DNA of 64,000 nucleotides from Clostridia bacterium (GTDB lineage Bacteria > Bacillota > Clostridia > Oscillospirales > CAG-272), in NCBI GenBank assembly GCA_017411745.1, contig JAFQPM010000016.1, positions 83,120 through 147,119 of the forward strand. The letters are read 5' to 3'. Positions within the stretch are counted from its first letter, which is position 1. Each line of letters starts with the position of its first letter. Made by a program: the position numbers and the translations under genes. This document shows, one piece after another, positions 1-8,610 of this stretch. The notes below the pieces were generated by a model. It had not been told where the DNA came from, ran no database searches, and worked only from the letters and a program-made list of their open reading frames with translations.

Positions 1-26
1 GTGAACTTAACATGGGAGGTTTGCCA

Positions 27-3000
27 ATGCTGAAATTAAAAGGAGTCACAAAGGACTACGTTTCGGGTGATTCAACGGTAAGGGCGCTCAAGGGTATCAA
101 TATTGAATTTCGTGAGAATGAGTTCGTTTCTATTCTCGGTCCCTCGGGCTGCGGAAAAACTACGCTGCTTAATATCATAGGCGGTCTTGACAGATATACT
201 GACGGCGATCTTATCATAAACGGAAGATCGACCAAGGATTTTAAGGACAGAGATTGGGATACTTACAGAAATCACTCTGTAGGCTTTGTTTTCCAGAGCT
301 ATAATCTTATTCCCCATCAGTCCGTTCTTGCAAACGTTGAGCTCGCGCTCACGCTTTCCGGTGTTTCCAAGGCGGAACGCCGCCGCAGAGCCGTTGAAGC
401 GCTTGAAAAGGTTGGTCTTGGAGATCAGCTCAAGAAGCGTCCCTCGCAGATGTCCGGCGGTCAGATGCAGAGAGTTGCTATCGCGCGTGCTCTCGTTAAC
501 GATCCCGATATCCTGCTCGCAGACGAGCCCACGGGCGCGCTTGATACTACTACCAGTGTTCAGATCATGGAGATACTCAAGGACATCTCCAAGGATAAGC
601 TAATAGTTATGGTCACGCACAATCCCGAGCTTGCAGAGACCTATTCTTCGAGAATAATAAAGGTGCTTGACGGTCTTGTTACAGACGACTCCGATCCTTA
701 CGTTTCGGTCGCTTCCGATACGGCTGCCGAGGACGCGGGTCTTACCAAAAAGGCAAGAGAGATAAAGAAAAACAGCAAGGGCAAGAAAAAGCAGACCTCG
801 ATGTCCTTCTTCACTGCTCTTTCGCTTTCCCTGAACAATCTCGCAACCAAAAAGGGTCGTACTATTATGACGAGCTTTGCGGGCAGTATCGGTATCATAG
901 GTATTGCGCTGATCCTTGCTCTCTCGACGGGCATCAACGCGTTTATTGCTCAGGTCCAGGAAGACACTCTCTCGACCTACCCTCTTACAATTCAGAAGCA
1001 AACGCAGGATATGTCCGCGATGCTCTCGGCTATGACCAGCGTTTCCAATACGGAGGATTACAGAGATTCGGGCAAGATCTACATCGATGACTCTCTTGGC
1101 ACGATGATGTCGGCCATGACGAGCACGGTCGAGAACAATCTTGAAGCGTTCAAGGCTCATATCGATGAAAATTACGATGATATCAAGGACTTTGTCAGCG
1201 ATATTCAGTACACGTACGACTATCAGCTTCAGGTCTTTAGCAGCGACGGAAAGCACAAGGTCGGTATGGAGACCGTATTCGAGCACATGGGCGAGGCTTT
1301 CTCGGGTATGAGCGAGCTTATGGAAATGGGCGGCGGTATGGGAATGAACGTCTTCTCCGAAATGATAGACAATCAGACCCTTCTCGATCAGCAATACGAC
1401 GTTATCGCAGGCAACTGGCCCAAGGAATACAACGAGGTAGTGCTCGTGGTCAATTCCAATAACCAGATAAGCAAGATGACGCTTTATATGCTTGGAATTC
1501 TCGATCCCAACGAGATCGACAAGGAAATGGAAGATCTGATGAACGGTCAGTACAAGCCCGAGGAGCTTCCGCCTTACACGTATGAGGATATTCTCAACAT
1601 GAGCTTTAAGCTGCTCACAACTTCGGAATTCTTCGATACGAGTGGCAAGTTCTACACTGTTGACGGTGTGGAATATCCCGTTTGGAACGACCTCAGAGAA
1701 GGATTTTCGTTCGATCAGGAAAAATTCGTTACCAAAAACGGTATTGAGATAAAGATATCGGGTATCATCCGTCCTAAAGACAGTGCTGCGGCTACCTCTA
1801 TCTCCGGTGCGGTGGGCTACACCAAGGATCTTACCGACTATATTCTCAAGAAAAATGAGACGAGCAAGGTCATAAATCAGCAGAAGGAAACGCCCAATAT
1901 CAACGTTTTGACGGGTCTTCCCTTTGAGCGAACCAAATACACTCCCGAGACGATCCACGAGCTTGTCAATAAAATCGACGATGCGACTATGGATATGTTC
2001 TACGCTTATATGACCCAGCAGATACTCAACAATCCTGATTTTTCAGGAAGAATAGAGGTCAAGGATCTTGAATCCTTCATTGGCATATATATGCTTCTTC
2101 CCGAGGATAAGCAAGCAGAGACTCTGTCCTCGATCCTTACTCTCGCTCAATCAAACGAAGCGAACAAAGACCAGCTAGACGCGCTCTTTACACTGCTTTC
2201 CGGAATTACGGACGGCATTTGGGTTACAGAGGATAACTTTATCCGCTTGCTCCCCATTCTCGATACTCCCACGGTTTATTTTGCTATCAACGGTCTTTCG
2301 GGCCTTACAGACATCGTAGGCGCGGATGGTATGGCGGAGATTTATGAATATATAAACAAAGAGATCGTTCCCGCTAATCCCCAACTTGCTTATATGCAGA
2401 TCACAGAGGTCAACGAAGACAACTTCCTCATGGCTATGATGATGCTGAATGAAGAGTCTAAATCTGACGTTTACTCGAAACTTGTTGACAAGGCAGTAGC
2501 GGCAAATGAAACATCGGTAAACACCCTGTGCCAGATGCTCTCAGCAAATCTCGAAGCACCCATTGACGCAAACGGACTGAAGGTTATGCTTACTCAAGCT
2601 ACGCAGGAGGAGGTCAACACGCTTTATATGACCTTGAACGGAATTTCCGGACTTGTGGAGCTTGCGGGCGACGAGCCTATGCAGAGCGTGTATACAAAAA
2701 TGACCGAAGACATAAAAACTATGACGGTCAACGAGGAGATATTTGTAACGCTCCTCTCTACTCTGACTGCAGACGATCCCGCGTTTATTCAGCTTGAAGA
2801 GACGCTTTACAGTATGGCGCCTCAAATTGACGCGACATACGATAGCGTGCTTGATACGCTTGATGAAGCTAAGAAGGCTTCTCCCGCTTCTATCAACTTC
2901 TATGCAAAGGATTTTGAGTCTAAAGAGGCTATCGAGAAGTTTATCAGCGATTATAACGCAGAGGTAAATGAGAAATACGTTGAAGAATACGAGAAGGAGC

Positions 3001-3500
3001 ACGGAGTAAAGCCCGAAGGAAAGGCTCCCGACGAGCTTCAGTACACCGACATAGTTGGAAATCTTATGTCCTCTGTCACCATCATCATCAACGCTATTTC
3101 CTACGTGCTTATTGCATTCGTTTCGATCTCGCTTGTGGTATCTTCGATAATGATAGGTATCATTACCAATATCTCGGTGCTTGAGCGTACCAAGGAGATC
3201 GGTATTCTTCGTGCTATCGGTGCTTCCAAGAAAGACGTTTCGAGAGTATTCAACGCGGAGACGCTTATTATCGGTCTCGCGGCGGGTGCTATCGGAATAT
3301 TGTCAACAGTTCTGCTTTGTATTCCGATATCGGCTATCGTTCAGTACTTCACGGGACTTGACAACATCCGCGCTATTTTGCCTTGGCAGGGCGCTTTGAT
3401 ACTCGTGGTGATCAGCATGGTGCTGACGCTTATCGCGGGTATAATTCCCTCTCGCTCGGCGGCAAAGAAGGATCCCGTTGTGGCGCTCAGAAGTGAATAA
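27..3500 (+). CDS. Fused ABC transporter ATPase/FtsX-type permease with giant extracellular domain
   Basis: An export-type ABC protein of 1157 aa in which the ATPase and the permease are one chain. Residues 1-230 are the nucleotide-binding domain: Walker A GPSGCGKT (38-45), signature SGGQMQRVAIARAL, Walker B ILLADEPTGALD, H-loop VTHN. One membrane segment follows near 285-300, then about 700 extracytoplasmic residues, then three C-terminal membrane segments with the FtsX-like stretch ERTKEIGILRAIGAS. The family (MacB/LolD-like) exports or handles lipids, peptides or antibiotics; the substrate cannot be told here. The ATG at 27 was chosen over one at 12 because GGGAGG lies 6-8 nt before 27. 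A partner may lie upstream outside the window. The strong terminator after it ends the transcript. Confidence 0.9.
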   Translation: MLKLKGVTKDYVSGDSTVRALKGINIEFRENEFVSILGPSGCGKTTLLNIIGGLDRYTDGDLIINGRSTKDFKDRDWDTYRNHSVGFVFQSYNLIPHQSVLANVELALTLSGVSKAERRRRAVEALEKVGLGDQLKKRPSQMSGGQMQRVAIARALVNDPDILLADEPTGALDTTTSVQIMEILKDISKDKLIVMVTHNPELAETYSSRIIKVLDGLVTDDSDPYVSVASDTAAEDAGLTKKAREIKKNSKGKKKQTSMSFFTALSLSLNNLATKKGRTIMTSFAGSIGIIGIALILALSTGINAFIAQVQEDTLSTYPLTIQKQTQDMSAMLSAMTSVSNTEDYRDSGKIYIDDSLGTMMSAMTSTVENNLEAFKAHIDENYDDIKDFVSDIQYTYDYQLQVFSSDGKHKVGMETVFEHMGEAFSGMSELMEMGGGMGMNVFSEMIDNQTLLDQQYDVIAGNWPKEYNEVVLVVNSNNQISKMTLYMLGILDPNEIDKEMEDLMNGQYKPEELPPYTYEDILNMSFKLLTTSEFFDTSGKFYTVDGVEYPVWNDLREGFSFDQEKFVTKNGIEIKISGIIRPKDSAAATSISGAVGYTKDLTDYILKKNETSKVINQQKETPNINVLTGLPFERTKYTPETIHELVNKIDDATMDMFYAYMTQQILNNPDFSGRIEVKDLESFIGIYMLLPEDKQAETLSSILTLAQSNEANKDQLDALFTLLSGITDGIWVTEDNFIRLLPILDTPTVYFAINGLSGLTDIVGADGMAEIYEYINKEIVPANPQLAYMQITEVNEDNFLMAMMMLNEESKSDVYSKLVDKAVAANETSVNTLCQMLSANLEAPIDANGLKVMLTQATQEEVNTLYMTLNGISGLVELAGDEPMQSVYTKMTEDIKTMTVNEEIFVTLLSTLTADDPAFIQLEETLYSMAPQIDATYDSVLDTLDEAKKASPASINFYAKDFESKEAIEKFISDYNAEVNEKYVEEYEKEHGVKPEGKAPDELQYTDIVGNLMSSVTIIINAISYVLIAFVSISLVVSSIMIGIITNISVLERTKEIGILRAIGASKKDVSRVFNAETLIIGLAAGAIGILSTVLLCIPISAIVQYFTGLDNIRAILPWQGALILVVISMVLTLIAGIIPSRSAAKKDPVVALRSE

Positions 3501-3509
3501 TTATTATAC

Positions 3510-3547
3510 AAAAAAGGCTTTTGCTCTAGAGCAAAAGCCTTTTTTGT
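3510..3547 (+). terminator. Rho-independent terminator
   Basis: Perfect inverted repeat AAAAAAGGCTTTTGCTC/GAGCAAAAGCCTTTTTT directly after the ABC gene, ending in a T run. It separates the ABC transporter from the flippase gene and rules out starts for the latter upstream of it. Confidence 0.9.
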
Positions 3548-3624
3548 TTTTGGTGCGGCATAAATGCTTTGTGTTATTCATACTTATAGAACAGTACAAG
3601 CTAATCCCGGGAGGCGCTTGCCTG

Positions 3625-5208
3625 ATGGCTTCAAAAACACGAAAATTTTTTCTTAACGCTATTTCTTTGACTCTGACAGCGCTTATTATGCGCGGAGTCG
3701 CGGTAATATTCAACGTTTACGTTTCAAATCGCGCGGGAAGCGAGGCAATGGGGCTTTATTCCCTACTTGGAAGCGTTTACGGCTTTTCAATAACTCTTGC
3801 GGCGGCGGGGATAAATCTCGGAACGACGAGGTTGGTTTCCGACGCTCTCGGTCTTGGCGATTCTATGCTTGCGAGGCGGTCGGCTCGGCGCGCACTTATC
3901 TGCTGCATCGTCACGGGAGCTATCGCGACGCTTTTGCTCTTTTTCGGGGCTCCTTTGATAGCCGATTTACTGCTTGGTGATGCTCGAGCTGTGACTCCGC
4001 TGAGGATACTGTCGATCTCACTCATACCCGTTGCTATATGCTCCTGCCTTTCGGGCTATTTTACTGCGGTGCGCAGGGTTAAGGTCAATGCCGCTTTTCA
4101 GATAGTGGTTCAGCTTTGTAAGATCGCGATAACGGTCGTTCTGCTAACTTTACTTGTAGACAAGGGCACGGAAGAGGCATGTATAGCTCTCGTGCTCGGC
4201 GGTACGCTTGCGGAATTTATCTCGTTGGCAATAACCTACGTGCTTTACCGAATTGATCTCAAAAAGCTCGGCAAGGCTTCACCGAGCGCGAGTATTGAGG
4301 GCGGCGGATTGACCAAAAAGCTTTTGGGAATAACTCTGCCCGTGACCTTCAGCGCTTGTATTCGGTCGGCTCTCAGTATGTTTCAGCACGCGCTCATACC
4401 AAAAGGTCTTAAGGCAAGCGGACAAAGCTGGGCGGCGGCGCTCTCATCATACGGCGCACTTCACGGAATGGCTCTGCCTGTTGTTCTCTTTCCCTCTGCT
4501 TTCGTTTCTGCATTTGCAGGTCTTCTTATTCCCGAGATCAGTGAATGTTGTGTGCAGAATAACAATGAAAGATTGAAACGTGTTTCCTATCGCGCTTTGA
4601 CGCTATCGTTGATCTTTTCGGTTGGTGTGGCGGGAATTATGCTGTTTTTCTCCAACGAGCTCGGTATGCTGATATACAATAACGAGGAGACCGCGTTATA
4701 TATCCGCGTGCTTGCGCCTCTCGTTCCCGTTATGTATATTGACAGCGCAGTAGACGCTATCCTCAAGGGCACGGGACATCAGGTCTATTCGATGAACGTC
4801 AACATTGCCGACACGCTGACCGCCTGCATTTTCGCGCTGACTTTGATTCCAATGATCGGTATATGGGGCTACGTGATCTCGATATACGCGACAGAGATAC
4901 TCAATACGTCACTAAGTCTTGGCAAGATGATATCGGTCAGCAAAATAAAGCCGAGAGTGATCCATCAGGTTGCCATACCGATAATCTGCATCGTTGGGGC
5001 GACTAACGCCGCAAAGCTTATACTTATTGCTCTGCCTTGGAATTTTAGTGGCGTATTTGAGCTTGTTTTCGGAATTATGCTTACTCTTGCGACATACGTT
5101 GGTCTTCTGATTCTAACGCGGACTATTGGAACGGACGAAGGCGAGTTTTTATATGCCTCTTTACTAACTGAAAAGAGCTACGACAGAAAATTTAGGACCG
5201 TTCAATAA
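3625..5208 (+). CDS. SpoVB/MurJ-type polysaccharide flippase family protein
   Basis: A 527-aa integral membrane protein of the MOP superfamily (SpoVB/oligosaccharide flippase group), close to the usual 510-550 aa. About 14 hydrophobic segments are spread along its length. The N-terminus (MASKTRKFFLNAISLTLTAL) and the next stretch with RGVAVIFNVYVSNRAGSEAMGLY match the start of SpoVB-like proteins. Members move lipid-linked precursors across the membrane; SpoVB acts in spore cortex synthesis in Bacillus, so a sporulation or envelope role is plausible but inferred. The start at 3625 has GGGAGG 10 nt upstream and lies beyond the preceding terminator. The gene is monocistronic and has its own terminator. 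Confidence 0.85.
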   Translation: MASKTRKFFLNAISLTLTALIMRGVAVIFNVYVSNRAGSEAMGLYSLLGSVYGFSITLAAAGINLGTTRLVSDALGLGDSMLARRSARRALICCIVTGAIATLLLFFGAPLIADLLLGDARAVTPLRILSISLIPVAICSCLSGYFTAVRRVKVNAAFQIVVQLCKIAITVVLLTLLVDKGTEEACIALVLGGTLAEFISLAITYVLYRIDLKKLGKASPSASIEGGGLTKKLLGITLPVTFSACIRSALSMFQHALIPKGLKASGQSWAAALSSYGALHGMALPVVLFPSAFVSAFAGLLIPEISECCVQNNNERLKRVSYRALTLSLIFSVGVAGIMLFFSNELGMLIYNNEETALYIRVLAPLVPVMYIDSAVDAILKGTGHQVYSMNVNIADTLTACIFALTLIPMIGIWGYVISIYATEILNTSLSLGKMISVSKIKPRVIHQVAIPIICIVGATNAAKLILIALPWNFSGVFELVFGIMLTLATYVGLLILTRTIGTDEGEFLYASLLTEKSYDRKFRTVQ

Positions 5209-5246
5209 CAAAATCCCCGTAAGCCTTACACTTACGAGGATTTTGT
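5208..5246 (+). terminator. Terminator of flippase gene
   Basis: Inverted repeat ACAAAATCC-CGTAAG / CTTACG-GGATTTTGT with a 7-nt loop, beginning at the stop codon of the flippase gene. Confidence 0.75.
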
Positions 5247-5318
5247 AACTATAATTAAATTGACGAGTATAAACTGAAGTTAAAAGCGCAACTTGTTTAC
5301 CGTGTCTTTATTACAGTT

Positions 5319-5648
5319 TTACTGAGCAGAGCGTCTTGCTTCGAAGCACTTGCTGCAGTAAACGGGTCTGTCGCTGGAAGGCTGGAAGGTAAGCTTAGCC
5401 TCGCCGCCGCACTCGCTACAAGTAGCGATGAAGTACTGACGCTCGCCTCTTTCAGCATTCTTTTTCTTGTCGCGGCAAGCCTTGCAGCACTTGGGCTGGT
5501 TCTTAAAGCCCTTTTCAGCGTAGAAAGCCTGTTCACCAGCGGTGAATACGAACTCCTGACCGCAATCTCTGCAGGTAAGGGTGATGTCCTCGTATACTAC
5601 CTCGGCAACCTCTTCCATACCTTCAACTTTTACTTCATTTTCGCACAT
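5319..5648 (-). CDS. Small double zinc-ribbon protein (CxxC-x17-CxxC type)
   Basis: A 109-aa acidic protein with two zinc-finger-like units. The first, around residues 26-60, has CRDC...CCKAC. The second, around 76-100, has CSEC then exactly 17 residues then CSKC, the spacing that defines the CxxC-x17-CxxC domain family. Such proteins are common in Clostridia and of unknown function; nucleic-acid or metal binding is a guess from the ribbons. The ATG at 5648 follows GAGGTAAAATAAC, a fair ribosome site. The gene lies downstream of the sigma-factor gene on the same strand, with a weak hairpin between them, so partial co-transcription is possible. Confidence 0.8.
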   Translation of the reverse strand: MCENEVKVEGMEEVAEVVYEDITLTCRDCGQEFVFTAGEQAFYAEKGFKNQPKCCKACRDKKKNAERGERQYFIATCSECGGEAKLTFQPSSDRPVYCSKCFEARRSAQ

Positions 5649-5677
5649 TGTTATTTTACCTCACTTTGATTTGTAAG

Positions 5678-5711
5678 TTTCCCGTCACTCCGCTTTTACA
5701 GTGAGGGGAAA
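5678..5711 (-). terminator. Weak hairpin between sigma-factor and zinc-ribbon genes
   Basis: Imperfect stem TTTCCC-TCACT / AGTGA-GGGAAA just downstream of the sigma-factor gene. It has no T run on the minus strand, so it may be a leaky terminator or a processing hairpin. Confidence 0.4.
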
Positions 5712-5737
5712 ATATATAATAAACTCTCTTTGAGAAT

Positions 5738-6352
5738 TTATTCAAAATTATTCTGATCGGAAAGCTTTGAGCGCAGCTTTCTTCTGATGCGGTATATAGC
5801 GTTTGATACCGATCTCGGATCTGCCTCTCCAATGGTTGCGGCGATCTCTGATGCCGACATTCCCGAAACGTAGAGCCACCACACGCGGTTTTCGTAATCC
5901 GAAAGGCTCTTTTTTATAGTTCGCATAAGCTCTTGGGCATTTTCCTTATCTACAAGCGATTGCAACGGATCACTACCCTCTGCTGCCGAGCTCTCGGCAA
6001 GCTCCAAGGGAATTACGGTCTTCTTTTTTCTTCTCAAATAGGATCGAACGAAGGAGACAAGGCCGTTGCCTATACAGATCTTCGCGTAAAGACCGAATTC
6101 CACGCCCTCAGCTGTGCAATCGTAATTGCAGACTGCGTTTCCAAAAATAGATGTCGCTTCCCCGCGCAGATCCTCTACGTCCTGCGCTGACATATCTGCA
6201 AGAGTATGCTTTGCAATCTGGCTCTCGATAAGGGGGGTGTATCTTCGTTTCAATTCAACGAAGGCATCCTGACTTCCCTCTCTTGCATGTGTTATCAGTT
6301 CGATAAGCGTATCTGCGTTCTCAAAAAGGCTGTCCTGACGGTTTTTGTTCAT
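5738..6352 (-). CDS. SigH-like sigma-70 family RNA polymerase sigma factor
   Basis: A 204-aa alternative sigma factor. The N-terminal half (about 17-95) has the region-2 fold, including ELITHAREGSQDAFVELKRR and the YDCTAEGVEFGLYAKICI stretch that aligns with the FDxxKxxSFxxFAxxCI block of SigH. The C-terminal part (about 145-195) is region 4 with the helix-turn-helix MSASEIAATIGEADPRSVSN followed by a basic tail RIRRKLRSKL. SigH controls the transition to sporulation and competence in Bacillus; the role here is inferred. The ATG at 6352 has AGAGGG just upstream. A near-consensus SigA promoter precedes it, so expression is likely from the housekeeping polymerase. Confidence 0.8.
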   Translation of the reverse strand: MNKNRQDSLFENADTLIELITHAREGSQDAFVELKRRYTPLIESQIAKHTLADMSAQDVEDLRGEATSIFGNAVCNYDCTAEGVEFGLYAKICIGNGLVSFVRSYLRRKKKTVIPLELAESSAAEGSDPLQSLVDKENAQELMRTIKKSLSDYENRVWWLYVSGMSASEIAATIGEADPRSVSNAIYRIRRKLRSKLSDQNNFE

Positions 6353-6394
6353 TTTCCCTCTTCAAATCAATAAAAAAGCCTATACATCATAGTA

Positions 6395-6423
6395 ATTATA
6401 ACATTAATGGCAATTTTGGTCAA
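6395..6423 (-). promoter_or_regulatory. SigA-type promoter of the sigma-factor gene
   Basis: On the minus strand TTGACC (6418-6423) and TATAAT (6395-6400) are separated by exactly 17 bp. The predicted start near 6388 leaves a leader of about 35 nt. Confidence 0.85.
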
Positions 6424-6616
6424 CAGTTTTTTTTCGTCAAGACTTTGTACAATTTGACACAATTCGTTTACCTATGGTCAATTTTGCACAAAAAGATCTT
6501 CGCTCTTTTGTGCAGAAAAAGCACATACAAAAAAATAAATGTATCTTTTGCACAATTTTTTTAAAAAAGTTTGTTAAATATTACTTTGAAAACCTTGTAA
6601 GATTATCACCGATTAA
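6424..6616. other. AT-rich intergenic region with an inverted repeat
   Basis: No gene is convincing in this stretch. The only structure seen is an inverted repeat GCACAAAAAGA / TCTTTTGTGC at about 6487-6514 with a 7-nt loop and no T run after it. It could be an operator or an RNA hairpin. A 63-codon open frame here has no ribosome site and is AT-driven. Confidence 0.4.
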
Positions 6617-6649
6617 CAAAAAAGCACCTCTGTTCGAGGCGCTTTTTGT
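6617..6649 (-). terminator. Terminator of the DUF4364 gene
   Basis: On the minus strand the stem AAAAAGC-GCCTC / GAGG-GCTTTTTT is followed by T residues, a few bases after the stop codon at 6658. Confidence 0.75.
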
Positions 6650-6657
6650 GCACAATG

Positions 6658-7209
6658 TCAATTAAATATAAAGTTAATATTGCCCGACAAAAGAGCCATA
6701 ACTCCCTTATAGACGACCTCGGGATGATCTCTGAAATTATCTTCCATTCGCTGAGCTCGGTTCGCGGTGTCGACGACGGTGCTGTTCTGCATTATCGTAA
6801 CTCCGTTCTCCTTGATCGTGCAAACGACGTTATATCTGCCGTCATCTCGCTTCTCCACTCTGCTTGAGACCTTGATATTTCTCTTTTTGAAGTCAAGATA
6901 GCGCAAAGCGCACTCAAGGCTTTTATCGAGGAGAGACGAGAGTATCTCACTGTGTAGCTCGGTTGCCACTATTCTTCCCTTATCCGTGACCGTGTACATC
7001 GGGTCTCCTGCCTCGTTCTTACATGCCTCATTGACGAGCTCTGCATCGAGCATCTCGTGGAACGACTCGGCAAAATCAAGGTACATAACGTAGTCGTTTT
7101 GCATAACGATATCGTTGAGTGTAACGTAGTCAAGCGGGTAATTTATATTTTGCATAAGGTAAAGCACAAATATCTTTACGTTTCTTTTATCTCTGATGCG
7201 CGCGCCCAT
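6658..7209 (-). CDS. DUF4364 family winged-helix-like protein
   Basis: A 183-aa protein matching the DUF4364 pattern found across Clostridia: an N-terminal block LYLMQNINYPLDYVTLNDIV, the next MQNDYVMYLDFAESFHEM, then a YTVTDKGR turn at about 85, as in winged-helix proteins related to PadR/MarR folds. The C-terminal half has a beta-rich DGRYNVVCTIKENGVTIM segment. The function of the family is unknown; DNA binding is inferred from the fold. The start at 7209 was preferred over one upstream because GGAGG lies 12 nt before it and the upstream in-frame extension overlaps the divergent promoters. The 5' side is shared with the homoserine dehydrogenase gene. Confidence 0.8.
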   Translation of the reverse strand: MGARIRDKRNVKIFVLYLMQNINYPLDYVTLNDIVMQNDYVMYLDFAESFHEMLDAELVNEACKNEAGDPMYTVTDKGRIVATELHSEILSSLLDKSLECALRYLDFKKRNIKVSSRVEKRDDGRYNVVCTIKENGVTIMQNSTVVDTANRAQRMEDNFRDHPEVVYKGVMALLSGNINFIFN

Positions 7210-7246
7210 TTGGTCCTTTTTCCTCCAAAAATGATGTGACTCATAT

Positions 7247-7275
7247 ATTCTACCACACTTTTGTATTTTTTTCAA
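7247..7275 (-). promoter_or_regulatory. Promoter of the DUF4364 gene
   Basis: Minus strand TTGAAA (7270-7275), 17-bp spacer, TAGAAT (7247-7252), placing the start about 30 nt before the ATG. Confidence 0.75.
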
Positions 7276-7284
7276 GAGTAACTG

Positions 7285-7313
7285 TTGCATTTTTTCAAAA
7301 AATATGGTATACT
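7285..7313 (+). promoter_or_regulatory. Promoter of the homoserine dehydrogenase gene
   Basis: TTGCAT (7285-7290), 17-bp spacer with TATGG before the -10, and TATACT (7308-7313). It is back to back with the DUF4364 promoter. Confidence 0.8.
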
Positions 7314-7367
7314 GTCTTTTGTATATTATTTTGTTTGTTCGCAAACAGATCAAGGAATGGTAAAATC

Positions 7368-8585
7368 ATGGTTAACGTAGCAATTCTCGGCTTTGGTGTC
7401 GTCGGCTCAGGCGTCGCCGAGGTCCTGACACAAAACAAAAGCATAATCGAAAAAAAGCTTGACAAGGAGATCAATATCAAATATATTCTCGATCTGAGAG
7501 AATTCCCCGGAAATCCCTTTGAGAGCCTTGTCATTCACGACTTCAATATAATTCTGAACGATCCCGAGGTCTCGGTCGTTGCCGAGATGATGGGCGGCTC
7601 ACACCCTGCTTACGATTTCTCCAAGGCTTGTCTTGAGTCAGGAAAGAGTGTTATCACCTCCAACAAGGAGGTCGTTGCTAACTTTGGCGCGGAGCTGCTT
7701 GAGATCGCAAGGGCACACGGCGTTGCTTATCTTTTCGAAGCGAGCGTGGGCGGCGGTATTCCGATCATTCGCCCCATGTGCAACGATCTTGCATCCAACA
7801 ATATTACCGAGATCAGCGGTATTCTTAACGGCACGACCAACTATATTCTCACAAAAATGACCACCGAGGGCGCTGCCTTCGCTGACGTACTCAAGGACGC
7901 GCAGGACAAAGGCTATGCCGAAAGAAATCCAGCGGCAGACGTTGAGGGTCTTGACGCGTCGAGAAAGATCGTTATCCTCGCTGCGCTGGCTTTTGGAAAA
8001 GCAATCTCTCCGAATGACATTTACGTTGAGGGTATTACTAATATTGCAACCTCCGACGTCGAGATGGCTAACACCTTCGGTTACGCTATAAAGCTTATCG
8101 GTCACGCAAAGAAGGTAGACGGCAAGATTCTTGCTATGGTCTCTCCCAGACTTGTGCCCCACTCCAATCCTCTTTCCGGAATTAACGGAGTATTCAACGG
8201 AATCCTGCTTGGCGCGGATATGGTTGGAGAGGTCATGTTCTACGGTCCCGGTGCGGGCAAGCTCCCCACGGCAAGTGCGGTCTGCGCGGACATAGTTGAC
8301 GCTATCGCACACGCTGACGGTTCGATCAAGCTTCCCAAATTCAAGATTGCAGCTGCTTCGGATATTGCCGACGTTGAATCCTACTATTGCAAGAGATTTT
8401 TCGTGTTTGACAAGTGCCCCGAATGCGCGCTTGATTCAAAAGTCGCGGAAAAGTGCTTCGGTCCTATTTCCAATTTCGCGATCTACGGCGACAAGGTCGC
8501 GCTTATCACCGGGGAAATGAGTGAAAAGGATGCGTCTGAGCTTTGCGCGAAGCTTAACGGCTGTAAGGCATACCGCCTACTGTAA
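7368..8585 (+). CDS. hom: Homoserine dehydrogenase
   Basis: Reduces aspartate semialdehyde to homoserine with NAD(P)H, the branch to threonine and methionine. It is 405 aa, the normal length for the Gram-positive enzyme. The N-terminal Rossmann motif is GFGVVGSGV (7-15). The catalytic domain carries EASVGGGIPIIR, the ISGILNGTTNYILTKM block, and the family signature AERNPAADVEGLDASRK. The C-terminal 60 residues form an ACT-like tail ending in YRLL. The ATG at 7368 follows the promoter at 7285-7313 and an AAGGA 11 nt upstream. No threonine genes sit beside it, but metF/metH lie 12 kb downstream. Confidence 0.95.
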   Translation: MVNVAILGFGVVGSGVAEVLTQNKSIIEKKLDKEINIKYILDLREFPGNPFESLVIHDFNIILNDPEVSVVAEMMGGSHPAYDFSKACLESGKSVITSNKEVVANFGAELLEIARAHGVAYLFEASVGGGIPIIRPMCNDLASNNITEISGILNGTTNYILTKMTTEGAAFADVLKDAQDKGYAERNPAADVEGLDASRKIVILAALAFGKAISPNDIYVEGITNIATSDVEMANTFGYAIKLIGHAKKVDGKILAMVSPRLVPHSNPLSGINGVFNGILLGADMVGEVMFYGPGAGKLPTASAVCADIVDAIAHADGSIKLPKFKIAAASDIADVESYYCKRFFVFDKCPECALDSKVAEKCFGPISNFAIYGDKVALITGEMSEKDASELCAKLNGCKAYRLL

Positions 8586-8610
8586 TTTTTGAAAGGCTTG
8601 GTAAATATTT

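Noticed and set aside
600..1958. Long open frame antisense to the ABC transporter gene
   Set aside because: It is a mirror of a codon-biased gene on the plus strand, has no ribosome site and shows no known motif.
6474..6665. 63-codon open frame between the sigma-factor and DUF4364 genes
   Set aside because: It lies in AT-rich intergenic DNA, overlaps a terminator hairpin and has no ribosome site.
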